Assembly: GCA_013695295.1 (NCBI GenBank)
Contig: JACDAS010000296.1
Coordinates: 1 to 11,101 of the forward strand
Reading direction: 5' to 3'
Length of the DNA stretch: 11,101 bases
DNA from: Actinomycetota bacterium
GTDB taxonomy: Bacteria; Actinomycetota; Thermoleophilia; Gaiellales; Gaiellaceae
Shown: positions 5,639 to 11,101 of the stretch, one piece after another
How the letters are laid out: every line of letters begins with the position of its first letter
How positions within the stretch are numbered: the stretch's first letter is position 1
Translations under genes and position numbers: made by a program
Notes under the pieces: generated by a model
The model's input: only the letters and a program-made list of their open reading frames with translations
Databases searched by the model: none
What the model was told of the DNA's origin: nothing

Positions 5639-7417
5639 GTGGGCGTCTTCTCCAAAGTCCTGGTCGCGAACCGGGGCGAGATCGCCGTCCGGATCTTCCG
5701 GACGCTGCGGGAGCTCGGGATCGGTGCGGTCGCGGTCTACTCGGAGGCCGACCGCGACGCGCTGCACGTCCAGAAGGCGGACGAGGCCTACCTGATCGGA
5801 CCCGGTCCGGCGGCCGAGAGCTACCTCGTCTCCGCCAGGATCGTCGAGGCGGCGACCCTCGCCGGCGCCGAGGCGATCCACCCCGGCTACGGGTTCCTGG
5901 CCGAGAACGCGCGCTTCGCCCGCTCGGTGCTCGAAGCGGGCCTCGTGTGGATCGGGCCGCCGCCGGAGGCGATCGAGCTGATGGGCTCGAAGACCGAGGC
6001 GCGGACCCGGATGCAGGCCGCCGGCGTCCCGATCATCCCCGGCACGACCGACCCGGTCGGCTCCGCGGAGGAGGTCGTCTCGCTCGGCAACGAGCTCGGC
6101 TACCCGCTGCTGATCAAGGCGGCCGCGGGCGGCGGCGGCAAGGGGATGAAGGTCGTGCGCGGCCCCGAGGAGGTCGCCTCCGCGTTCGAGTCGGCGGAGC
6201 GGGAAGGCCAGTCCTACTTCGCGAACCCGGCCGTCTACGTCGAGCGCTACCTCGAGGATCCCCGCCACGTCGAGGTGCAGGTGCTCGCGGACGGTCAAGG
6301 AAACGTGATCCACCTCGGCGAGCGCGACTGCACGATCCAGCGCCGCCACCAGAAGCTGGTCGAGGAGACGCCGTCCCCGGCGGTCGACGGGCTGCTCCGC
6401 GAGCGGATCGGCGCGATCGCCGTCGACGCCGCGCGGGCGGTGGGGTACCGCTCGGCGGGAACGATCGAGGGCCTCCTCTCGCCGGAGGGCGACTACTACT
6501 TCATGGAGATGAACACCCGGATCCAGGTCGAGCACACGGTCACCGAGGAGGTCACGGGGCTCGACCTCGTCCGCGAGCAGGTGCTGGTCGCCGCCGGGGA
6601 GCCGCTCTCGCTGAGCCAGGCAGACGTCCGGTTCCAGGGGCACGCGATCGAGTGCCGCATCAACGCGGAGGACGTCGCGGCCGGCTTCCTTCCCTCACCT
6701 GGCGTGATCTCGGCCTACCGCGAGCCCGGCGGGCCGGGCGTCCGGGTCGACTCCGGGGTCGCGTGCGGCAGCGAGATTCCGCCGCTCTACGACCCGATGA
6801 TCGCGAAGCTGATCGTTCGGGGCTCCGACCGTGAGCACGCCCGACAGCGGATGCTGCGCGCGCTCCATGAGTTCGAGATCGGCGGCGTCAAGAGCCTGCT
6901 CGGATTCCACAGGGCGCTTCTGTCGCATCCGTGCTTCGTCGCAGGCGAGACCTGCAACGGCCTGGTCGAATCGGACGAGCTGGTCCGCCGAGCGGCCGAG
7001 CTCGAGCCGCCCGCGGCTCCGCGGGAGCCGGCTGTCGCGGGCACGGCGCGGCCGCGCGAGACGACCGTCGAGGTCGACGGTCGGCGCTTCGAGGTGCGCG
7101 TGCTCGTGCCGGAGCCGCCGCATGCGGGTCTCGCGCGCCGGCGCCGCGAGCGCGCGAGGTCCGGCCCGAGCGGGGCGGGGCTTGACGCCGTCGTCAGCCC
7201 GATGCAGGGGACGGTGCTCGCGGTGCGCGTGGGAAACGGCGACGCCGTCGCGAGCGGCGACGTGCTCTGCATCGTCGAGGCGATGAAGATGGAGAACGAG
7301 GTGCGCGCCCACCGAGACGGGGTCGTGTCGGGGCTCGCCGTCTCCCCCGGTGAGGCGGTGACGACCGGCCAGGTGATCTGCGAGGTGGGGTCGGGCGGGG
7401 ATGACACACCTGGCTAG
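5639..7417 (+). CDS. accA: Acyl-CoA carboxylase alpha chain (biotin carboxylase fused to biotin carboxyl carrier domain)
   Basis: A 592-residue alpha subunit that carboxylates biotin with ATP and bicarbonate and carries it to the beta chain. Biotin carboxylase occupies about 3-450: VLVANRGEIAVRI at 8-19, HPGYGFLAEN at 81-90, the ATP-grasp glycine loop GGGGKGM at 164-170, the metal- and bicarbonate-binding stretch FMEMNTRIQVEH at 288-299, and the C-terminal domain to about 445. A linker rich in Pro, Ala and Arg (about 455-515) joins the carrier domain, whose biotinylated lysine is K550 in EAMKMENE. There is no large BT domain, and the length matches the actinobacterial AccA3 type. GTG 5639 is the only sensible start because conserved sequence begins three codons later. 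No Shine-Dalgarno sequence is seen. Its expected partners are the beta chain at 1084-2649 and the epsilon-like protein at 4926-5084. The carboxylase may serve more than one beta chain, as in mycobacteria. Confidence 0.94.
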   Translation: MGVFSKVLVANRGEIAVRIFRTLRELGIGAVAVYSEADRDALHVQKADEAYLIGPGPAAESYLVSARIVEAATLAGAEAIHPGYGFLAENARFARSVLEAGLVWIGPPPEAIELMGSKTEARTRMQAAGVPIIPGTTDPVGSAEEVVSLGNELGYPLLIKAAAGGGGKGMKVVRGPEEVASAFESAEREGQSYFANPAVYVERYLEDPRHVEVQVLADGQGNVIHLGERDCTIQRRHQKLVEETPSPAVDGLLRERIGAIAVDAARAVGYRSAGTIEGLLSPEGDYYFMEMNTRIQVEHTVTEEVTGLDLVREQVLVAAGEPLSLSQADVRFQGHAIECRINAEDVAAGFLPSPGVISAYREPGGPGVRVDSGVACGSEIPPLYDPMIAKLIVRGSDREHARQRMLRALHEFEIGGVKSLLGFHRALLSHPCFVAGETCNGLVESDELVRRAAELEPPAAPREPAVAGTARPRETTVEVDGRRFEVRVLVPEPPHAGLARRRRERARSGPSGAGLDAVVSPMQGTVLAVRVGNGDAVASGDVLCIVEAMKMENEVRAHRDGVVSGLAVSPGEAVTTGQVICEVGSGGDDTPG

Positions 7418-8300
7418 CCGGCCGTTCTGCGCGGAGATCTCGGGTGAGAGGGGCGAGCCGCTCGGAGCGACGGCCAGCAGGGTCGACACCTGGCTCCTCG
7501 TCGAGTACCGGGGTCTCTGGAGCCACGACGCGCTCGCCGGCAGCGGGCTCTCCGACCAGGTGAAGTCCCACCTGCGGGAGCAGGTCGACGCGCTCCCGCG
7601 CGCGAAGCTCCTCTTCGTGCGGCGGCGCGAGCGCCGCGGCGACACCGGAATCTCGGTCTTCGTCTGCAGCTCCAGCGAGCGGCACCCGTCGCTCCGTGGG
7701 CTCGAGGTCGAGGGCTACGAGGACCTGCTTGCGCTCGACGTCGCAGGGGGCGAGCCGCCCGGCGAGCCCGTCGGGCACCCACTCTTCCTCGTCTGCACCC
7801 ATGGCAAGCACGACCGCTGCTGCGCGCGCTACGGGCGTCCGCTTCACGACGCGCTGCGAGAGCTCGCCGAGCCGGGTTGGGTCTGGCAGTCGACGCACGT
7901 CGGCGGAGACAGGTTCGCCGGGAACGTCGTTGTGCTCCCCGAGGGCCTCTACTTCGGGCGCGTCCGGCCCGAGGACGCTCTGGGCGTGCTCGACGACCAC
8001 CTCGGCCGCCGCCTCGACCTCGGGCGTTTCCGTGGCCGTTCGTGCTACCCGTTCGCCGTGCAGGCGGCCGACCTCGAGGTGCGCCGCGTGGCGAAGCTGA
8101 CGGGGATCGACGACCTCGCGCTGGAGTGGGTCGAGCCGACCCGGGAGGGCTGGCGCGTCCGCTTCGCCGCCGGAGCCGTGTCCTACGAGACCGACGTTGT
8201 CCGCTCGGACGGCGAGCTGACCTACCTCACCTGCAGCGCCCCGGCGCTCAGGCACCCGAGGCACTACGCCGCAGGAAGCCCTCCCGAACCAGCCTCTTGA
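7401..8300 (+). CDS. Sucrase/ferredoxin-like family protein (thioredoxin-fold, putative 2Fe-2S)
   Basis: A 299-residue protein of the sucrase/ferredoxin-like family (Pfam Suc_Fer-like), related to the thioredoxin-fold ferredoxins that include yeast Apd1 and Aim32. The N-terminal part has the typical FCAEISGERGEPLGATA...WLLVEYRG..W opening (residues 9-40). The C-terminal domain has the cluster-binding region CTHGKHDRCCARYG at 132-145 and STHVGGDRFAGNVVVLPEG at 164-182. In Apd1-type proteins a 2Fe-2S cluster is held by two cysteines and two histidines of these two segments. Here C132, C140 or C141, and H166 are candidate ligands. The usual second histidine of an HxGGH motif is replaced by D170, so cluster ligation may differ. 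The ATG at 7401 overlaps the alpha-chain gene by 17 nt, so it is probably cotranscribed. Sucrase activity is not implied, and the physiological role is unknown. Confidence 0.82.
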   Translation: MTHLASRPFCAEISGERGEPLGATASRVDTWLLVEYRGLWSHDALAGSGLSDQVKSHLREQVDALPRAKLLFVRRRERRGDTGISVFVCSSSERHPSLRGLEVEGYEDLLALDVAGGEPPGEPVGHPLFLVCTHGKHDRCCARYGRPLHDALRELAEPGWVWQSTHVGGDRFAGNVVVLPEGLYFGRVRPEDALGVLDDHLGRRLDLGRFRGRSCYPFAVQAADLEVRRVAKLTGIDDLALEWVEPTREGWRVRFAAGAVSYETDVVRSDGELTYLTCSAPALRHPRHYAAGSPPEPAS

Positions 8301-9423
8301 CGAGCACGAGCCGGCCGTCCTCGTCGAGCCGACCCGGTAGATCGGCGGGCCGGAACGGGGCCCCGGCCTCGTAGATCGCCCGGAGCTCCGGCTCGACGTG
8401 GCCCGGGAACTCGACCCGCTTGCCCTCGAAGAGGAGCGCAGTGCCTTCGAGGTCCGCCAGCACCGTCGAGCGTCGCTCGAGCAGCGTCTCCGGACCCAGC
8501 GTGTCGAGTGCCCGGACCTCCTCGAGCTGGCCGTCCAGGACCGCGCGGCGGGTCCGCACGAGCCGCTCACGCCTCCGGCGAGCGACGGACGCTGGCGAGA
8601 GCCGCTCGGCCAGGGTCGCAGCGAGGTCGGGTGCGCCACCGCCTTCCGGGGGCACCGCGCGGCGCAGCAGCTCGTCGTCCTCGAGCTCGTCCACCGCTGC
8701 CCGAATGGCGTCGATCCAGGTGTGGACGTTGATCCCGACGGTGACGTGCAGGGAGTCCTCCTCGGAGGTCAGCGCCTCGTGCAGCCAGCCGCGAGGCAGG
8801 TAGAGCGTGTCGCCCGCGCGAAGGGTCAGGTCGTGCGTCGGGGGGCCGTGCTCGCCGAGCGCCGGCGAGTAGCGCTGGTGCTTCAGCGGCAGCTCGAGCA
8901 GCGGCTCGTAGACGAGCCAGCGCTTCTCGCCGGCCGTTTGCAGGACGAGCACGTCATGCGTGTCGTGGTGGACGCCGAAGCCCTGAGAGCGCCGCGGCGT
9001 GTAGTAGGCGTTCGCCTGCGCAGAATGGCCCAGCTCGGCCTCGAGGCCGCGGCAGAACCGGGCCAACGGGAGCCACGTGTGGTGGAGCGCCTGCAGCACG
9101 ATCGTCGCGCCGCCGGCGAAGAGCGCGGCGACCCGGCCGGGATCGGCGGTCCCGGTCAGCCCGGTCGGCCGCCACGGGAGATCCGAGGCGTAGTCCGCGA
9201 GTGCGATGGGGCCGCCCGCGCTGACCAGCCGGAAGGCGGGGAAGCGGAGTGCACCCGAGCAGACGAGCCGCTCGACGTCGTCGACCGAGAGGAGGCCGGA
9301 GAAGCGTCCCTCCTCCTCGCGTGAGACAGCGAGCGGCCGCTGCTCCCAGAAGCGGGCGAGGAACTCGCCCGCTTCGATCGGAGCCAGGCAGTGCCCGAGC
9401 GCTGTGCTGTCTCGCTGCTCGAT
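8248..9423 (-). CDS. JmjC/cupin 2-oxoglutarate- and Fe(II)-dependent oxygenase (ROX/YcfD-like), start uncertain
   Basis: The open frame encodes up to 391 residues of a Cupin_4 (JmjC) protein, the family of ribosomal-protein hydroxylases RoxA/YcfD, MINA53 and NO66. Iron ligands are visible. With the first codon after the upstream stop as residue 1, the HxD pair is H152 and D154 in FGVHHDTHDVLVLQ, and the distal histidine is H215 in LPRGWLHEA. QTAGEKRWLVYEP after the HxD is also typical. The C-terminal third resembles the winged-helix dimerisation part, ending KRLVREGFLRRS. Family-like sequence reaches back to CLAPIEAGEFLARFWEQRPL at residues 12-31, yet no ATG, GTG or TTG exists in frame before the GTG at 9099, which would delete the first quarter of the domain. 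Start candidates are ATC 9423, directly after the TAG, or CTG 9387. Its substrate may be the adjacent Asp-rich peptide. Its 3' end overlaps the convergent gene by 53 bp. Confidence 0.85.
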   Translation of the reverse strand: MEQRDSTALGHCLAPIEAGEFLARFWEQRPLAVSREEEGRFSGLLSVDDVERLVCSGALRFPAFRLVSAGGPIALADYASDLPWRPTGLTGTADPGRVAALFAGGATIVLQALHHTWLPLARFCRGLEAELGHSAQANAYYTPRRSQGFGVHHDTHDVLVLQTAGEKRWLVYEPLLELPLKHQRYSPALGEHGPPTHDLTLRAGDTLYLPRGWLHEALTSEEDSLHVTVGINVHTWIDAIRAAVDELEDDELLRRAVPPEGGGAPDLAATLAERLSPASVARRRRERLVRTRRAVLDGQLEEVRALDTLGPETLLERRSTVLADLEGTALLFEGKRVEFPGHVEPELRAIYEAGAPFRPADLPGRLDEDGRLVLVKRLVREGFLRRSASGA

Positions 9424-9426
9424 CTA

Positions 9427-9582
9427 GGCGTCGTCCGAGTCGGCGTCGCCGTCGGTGTCGTCGGTGTCCGCGTCGGTCGTGTCGGTGTCGCCGTCGCCGT
9501 CGTCCGTGTCCTCCATCGTGCCGGCGCTGCCGCCCGTCGTCTTGATCTCCTCGTCGCCCAGCGTCATCGCGTCGTCGGTCAT
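9427..9582 (-). CDS. Asp/Thr/Gly-rich short peptide with double-glycine-like leader, candidate modified-peptide precursor
   Basis: A 52-residue ORF, MTDDAMTLGDEEIK at the N terminus, whose TAG is at 9424-9426. Residues 8-18, LGDEEIKTTGG, resemble the double-glycine leaders of exported peptides (consensus LSxxELxxIxGG) but are one residue shorter. Residues 25-52 contain 15 aspartates and 6 threonines plus Gly, Ala and Ser, with no basic, aromatic or Cys residues, in DTD, DGD and DAD units. All the aspartate codons are GAC. AAAGGA lies 4 nt before the ATG, a real ribosome site, and TAGGCT lies 24 nt before the ATG as a possible -10 box. The JmjC/cupin oxygenase follows in the same frame after a single stop. 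Asp or Thr hydroxylation of the tail by that enzyme is inference. A plain acidic or calcium-binding linker-like peptide is the main alternative. Confidence 0.65.
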
Positions 9583-9586
9583 GGCG

Positions 9587-9592
9587 TCCTTT
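9587..9592 (-). promoter_or_regulatory. Ribosome binding site of the Asp-rich peptide
   Basis: Minus-strand AAAGGA with 4 nt to the ATG at 9582. It matters because it supports translation of a low-complexity ORF that would otherwise be easy to dismiss, and because most neighbouring genes appear leaderless and lack such a site. Confidence 0.5.
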
Positions 9593-9606
9593 CGGGTGGG
9601 GCGCCG

Positions 9607-9612
9607 AGCCTA
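9607..9612 (-). promoter_or_regulatory. Candidate -10 box for the Asp-rich peptide/oxygenase pair
   Basis: Minus-strand TAGGCT would start transcription near 9600, leaving a leader of about 18 nt that contains the AAAGGA ribosome site. No -35 consensus is present at the usual distance. Confidence 0.35.
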
Positions 9613-9638
9613 GCGGGTGCCGACGCTGGGAGGGGCGG

Positions 9639-9644
9639 TAGACT
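9639..9644 (+). promoter_or_regulatory. Candidate -10 box for sucC
   Basis: TAGACT lies 9 nt before the GTG at 9654, with only C and G in between and no Shine-Dalgarno sequence. This indicates a leaderless or nearly leaderless sucC transcript, divergent from the peptide gene. Confidence 0.4.
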
Positions 9645-9653
9645 CGCCCGCCC

Positions 9654-10796
9654 GTGGATCTCTACGAGTACCAGGGCAAGGAGCTCTTCGGCCGGTTCGG
9701 GATCCCGGTCTCGGAGGGTCGGCTCGCGACGACTCCGGCCGAGGCCCGCAGCGCCGCGGAGGACCTTGGCGGACAGGTCGTGGTCAAGGCGCAGGTGCTG
9801 ACCGGGGGACGCGGCAAGGCGGGGGGCATCAAGCTGGCCGAGGATCCGGCCGACGCCGAGGCGAAGGCCGCCGCCATCCTCGGCCTGGACATCCGGGGCC
9901 ACGTCGTCCGCCGGCTCTGGATCGAGCGCGCGTCGGAGATCGAGACGGAGTACTACCTCTCGCTGACCTTCGATCGGGGCGTGAAGAAGCCGCTCTTCAT
10001 GTTCACGAAGGAGGGCGGGATGGACATCGAGCAGGTGGCCGAGGAGACGCCGGAGGCGCTCGTCCGCCTGCACGTCGACCCGCTCGAGGGCGTGCAGCCC
10101 TACCACGCGCGCCGCCTCCTCTACGGGGCCGGGATCGACGACCCGAGCGAGCAGAAGCAGATCACCGCGATCGTCGCGCGCCTCTACGAGGCGTTCGTGG
10201 CCTGCGACGCGATGCTGTGCGAGGTCAACCCCCTGATCGTCACGCCCGCCGGCGAGGTGAAGGCGCTCGACTCGAAGTTCACGGTCGACGACAACGCCCT
10301 CTACCGGCATCCTGACATCGCGGAGATGCGAGACGTAGCCGCCGCCGATCCGCAGGAGACGCTCGCGCGGGAGAAGGGCGTGACCTACGTGAAGCTCGAG
10401 GGCGAGGTCGGCATCCTCGGCAACGGCGCCGGGCTCGTGATGTCCACGCTGGACGTGATCGCCCTCGCCGGAGGCCGGCCTGCGAACTTCTGCGACCTCG
10501 GCGGCGGCGGCGACGCGGAGGGCGTCGTCGACGCCCTCGAGGTGATCACGACCGACCCGCAGGTCAAGTCGATCTTCTTCAACATCTTCGGCGGCATCAC
10601 CCGCTGCGACGAGGTCGCCCGCGGCATCCTCGAGGCCCTGCAGCGGTTGACGATCTCCGAGCCGATCGTCGTGCGCCTCGACGGCACGAACGCGGAGGAG
10701 GGCCGCCGCCTGCTCGCCGAGGCTGCACCGCCGAACCTCCACGTCTCCCCGACGATGCTGGAGGCCGCGAGCCGGGCTGTGGAGCTGTCGCGATGA
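9654..10796 (+). CDS. sucC: Succinyl-CoA synthetase (ADP-forming) beta subunit
   Basis: A 380-residue beta subunit of succinate-CoA ligase. It binds nucleotide and succinate and, with SucD, interconverts succinyl-CoA and succinate with substrate-level phosphorylation in the TCA cycle. It opens with DLYEYQGKELF, the standard SucC start. The ATP-grasp region shows KAQVLTGGRGKAGG at 45-58, EGGMDIEQVAEETPE at 120-134 and CEVNPLIV at 189-196. The C-terminal ligase domain has GNGAGLVMSTLD at 256-267 and FNIFGGITRCDEVA at 309-322. Length is close to the roughly 388 of the E. coli protein. The GTG at 9654 is fixed by homology. Nucleotide preference cannot be read from sequence. Unusually, the next gene is a methyltransferase sharing ATGA with the stop, not sucD. 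Confidence 0.95.
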   Translation: MDLYEYQGKELFGRFGIPVSEGRLATTPAEARSAAEDLGGQVVVKAQVLTGGRGKAGGIKLAEDPADAEAKAAAILGLDIRGHVVRRLWIERASEIETEYYLSLTFDRGVKKPLFMFTKEGGMDIEQVAEETPEALVRLHVDPLEGVQPYHARRLLYGAGIDDPSEQKQITAIVARLYEAFVACDAMLCEVNPLIVTPAGEVKALDSKFTVDDNALYRHPDIAEMRDVAAADPQETLAREKGVTYVKLEGEVGILGNGAGLVMSTLDVIALAGGRPANFCDLGGGGDAEGVVDALEVITTDPQVKSIFFNIFGGITRCDEVARGILEALQRLTISEPIVVRLDGTNAEEGRRLLAEAAPPNLHVSPTMLEAASRAVELSR

Positions 10797-11101
10797 GTGA
10801 GGGTCTGTGGTCGAGCCGCAGCGCGGCCTACCGCACTGCGGTGGAGCAGATGGAGGGCGCCGACCTCGACCTGCTCGTCGAGTGGGCGAAGCCGGGCCCG
10901 GGCGTGGAGATCCTCGACGTCGCAACCGGCGGCGGGCACGTTGCGCGACGCCTACGTGAGGCCGGCGCGATCGTGACGACGCTCGATCCCGCCCCCGGGA
11001 TGCGGCCCGACGTGGTCGCGCGCGCCGAGGACATTCCCTTCGCGGACGCGAGCTTCGACGTGGTCGTGACGAGGATCGCCCCGCACCACTTCGCCGACGT
11101 C
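10793..11101 (+). CDS. Class I SAM-dependent methyltransferase, 5' part only
   Basis: The first 103 residues of a methyltransferase cut by the window edge. The SAM-binding motif I is VEILDVATGGGHVA at 38-51, followed by the acidic end of strand 2 in TTLDPAPGM (62-70). AEDIPFADASFDVVVTRIAPHHF at 79-101 is the motif II/III region typical of the Methyltransf_11 (UbiE/BioC-like) group. The ATG lies inside the ATGA overlap with the sucC stop, so it is probably translationally coupled to sucC. The substrate is unknown; small-molecule methylation such as quinone, biotin-precursor or lipid substrates is equally possible. Confidence 0.85.
   Translation, partial: MSEGLWSSRSAAYRTAVEQMEGADLDLLVEWAKPGPGVEILDVATGGGHVARRLREAGAIVTTLDPAPGMRPDVVARAEDIPFADASFDVVVTRIAPHHFADV

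Noticed and set aside
5617..5655. Longer pgsA start at 5655
   Set aside because: It would overlap the alpha-chain start and add 13 residues before the usual PgsA N terminus; the TATTCT box points to 5616.
4889..6643. Long minus-strand frame opposite the carboxylase alpha gene
   Set aside because: Antisense shadow of the biotin carboxylase; no recognisable domain in order and no plausible start signal.
4885..6834. Very long plus-strand frame across pgsA and the carboxylase alpha gene
   Set aside because: Low-complexity Arg/Gly/Pro-rich translation caused by GC bias; the real genes in other frames have full motifs.
9427..9507. Asp-rich tail as dockerin or thrombospondin-type calcium repeats
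   Set aside because: The DxDxDG spacing is not kept and there is no conserved Asn, Leu or Cys framework, so I keep it only as an alternative explanation for acidity.
9391..9801. Plus-strand Val/Gly/Arg-rich frame over the Asp-rich peptide
   Set aside because: The Val-Gly repeats are simply the antisense of GAC/GGC codons. The minus-strand reading has a ribosome site, a leader-like segment and a partner gene.
9579..10925. 448-codon minus-strand frame opposite sucC
   Set aside because: Shadow of sucC, which is unambiguous by its ATP-grasp and ligase motifs.
1..11101. tRNA, rRNA, CRISPR array or intact insertion sequence
   Set aside because: No cloverleaf, rRNA segment, regularly spaced repeats or transposase motif was seen on reading both strands by eye.

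Overview
The window is GC-rich, gene-dense chromosomal DNA. I read it as Actinomycetota, possibly the Thermoleophilia side, although nothing in the sequence fixes the genus. The grounds are a split acyl-CoA carboxylase (biotin carboxylase-BCCP alpha chain, separate beta chain, tiny epsilon-like protein), frequent GTG starts, and TANNNT boxes a few bases upstream of start codons that lack a Shine-Dalgarno sequence. There is no rRNA, tRNA or CRISPR array, no intact transposase, and no gene-free stretch longer than about 165 bases.

Layout, left to right. A Cys/Met-metabolism PLP enzyme (-) diverges from a propionyl-CoA carboxylase beta chain (+). The beta chain converges on a two-gene minus-strand unit: a 61-residue secreted or membrane-anchored peptide whose stop overlaps the start of a membrane GGDEF/HD-GYP cyclic-di-GMP enzyme. 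Between the convergent stops lies a 165-bp imperfect palindrome with a perfect 24-bp core. Its ends form part of both stop codons. Next come a 52-residue epsilon-like ORF (+) overlapping pgsA (-) tail to tail, and then the carboxylase alpha chain (+), which diverges from pgsA with only 22 bp between start codons. A sucrase/ferredoxin-like protein follows the alpha chain with a 17-nt overlap. It converges, with a 53-bp overlap, on a JmjC/cupin oxygenase (-). That oxygenase is preceded, in the same frame and separated by one stop codon, by a 52-residue Asp/Thr/Gly-rich peptide (-). Divergent from the peptide is sucC (+), whose stop overlaps the start of a class I methyltransferase cut by the right edge.

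Functionally, most of the window is central metabolism: propionyl/acyl-CoA carboxylation, succinyl-CoA synthetase and phosphatidylglycerol synthesis. The carboxylase subunits are spread over three plus-strand loci interleaved with unrelated minus-strand genes. The best candidates for undescribed biology are (1) the Asp-rich peptide with a double-glycine-like leader next to a JmjC/cupin oxygenase, which looks like a peptide-modification (RiPP-like) pair; (2) the long palindromic element at 2649-2813; and (3) the small exported peptide translationally coupled to the cyclic-di-GMP enzyme.
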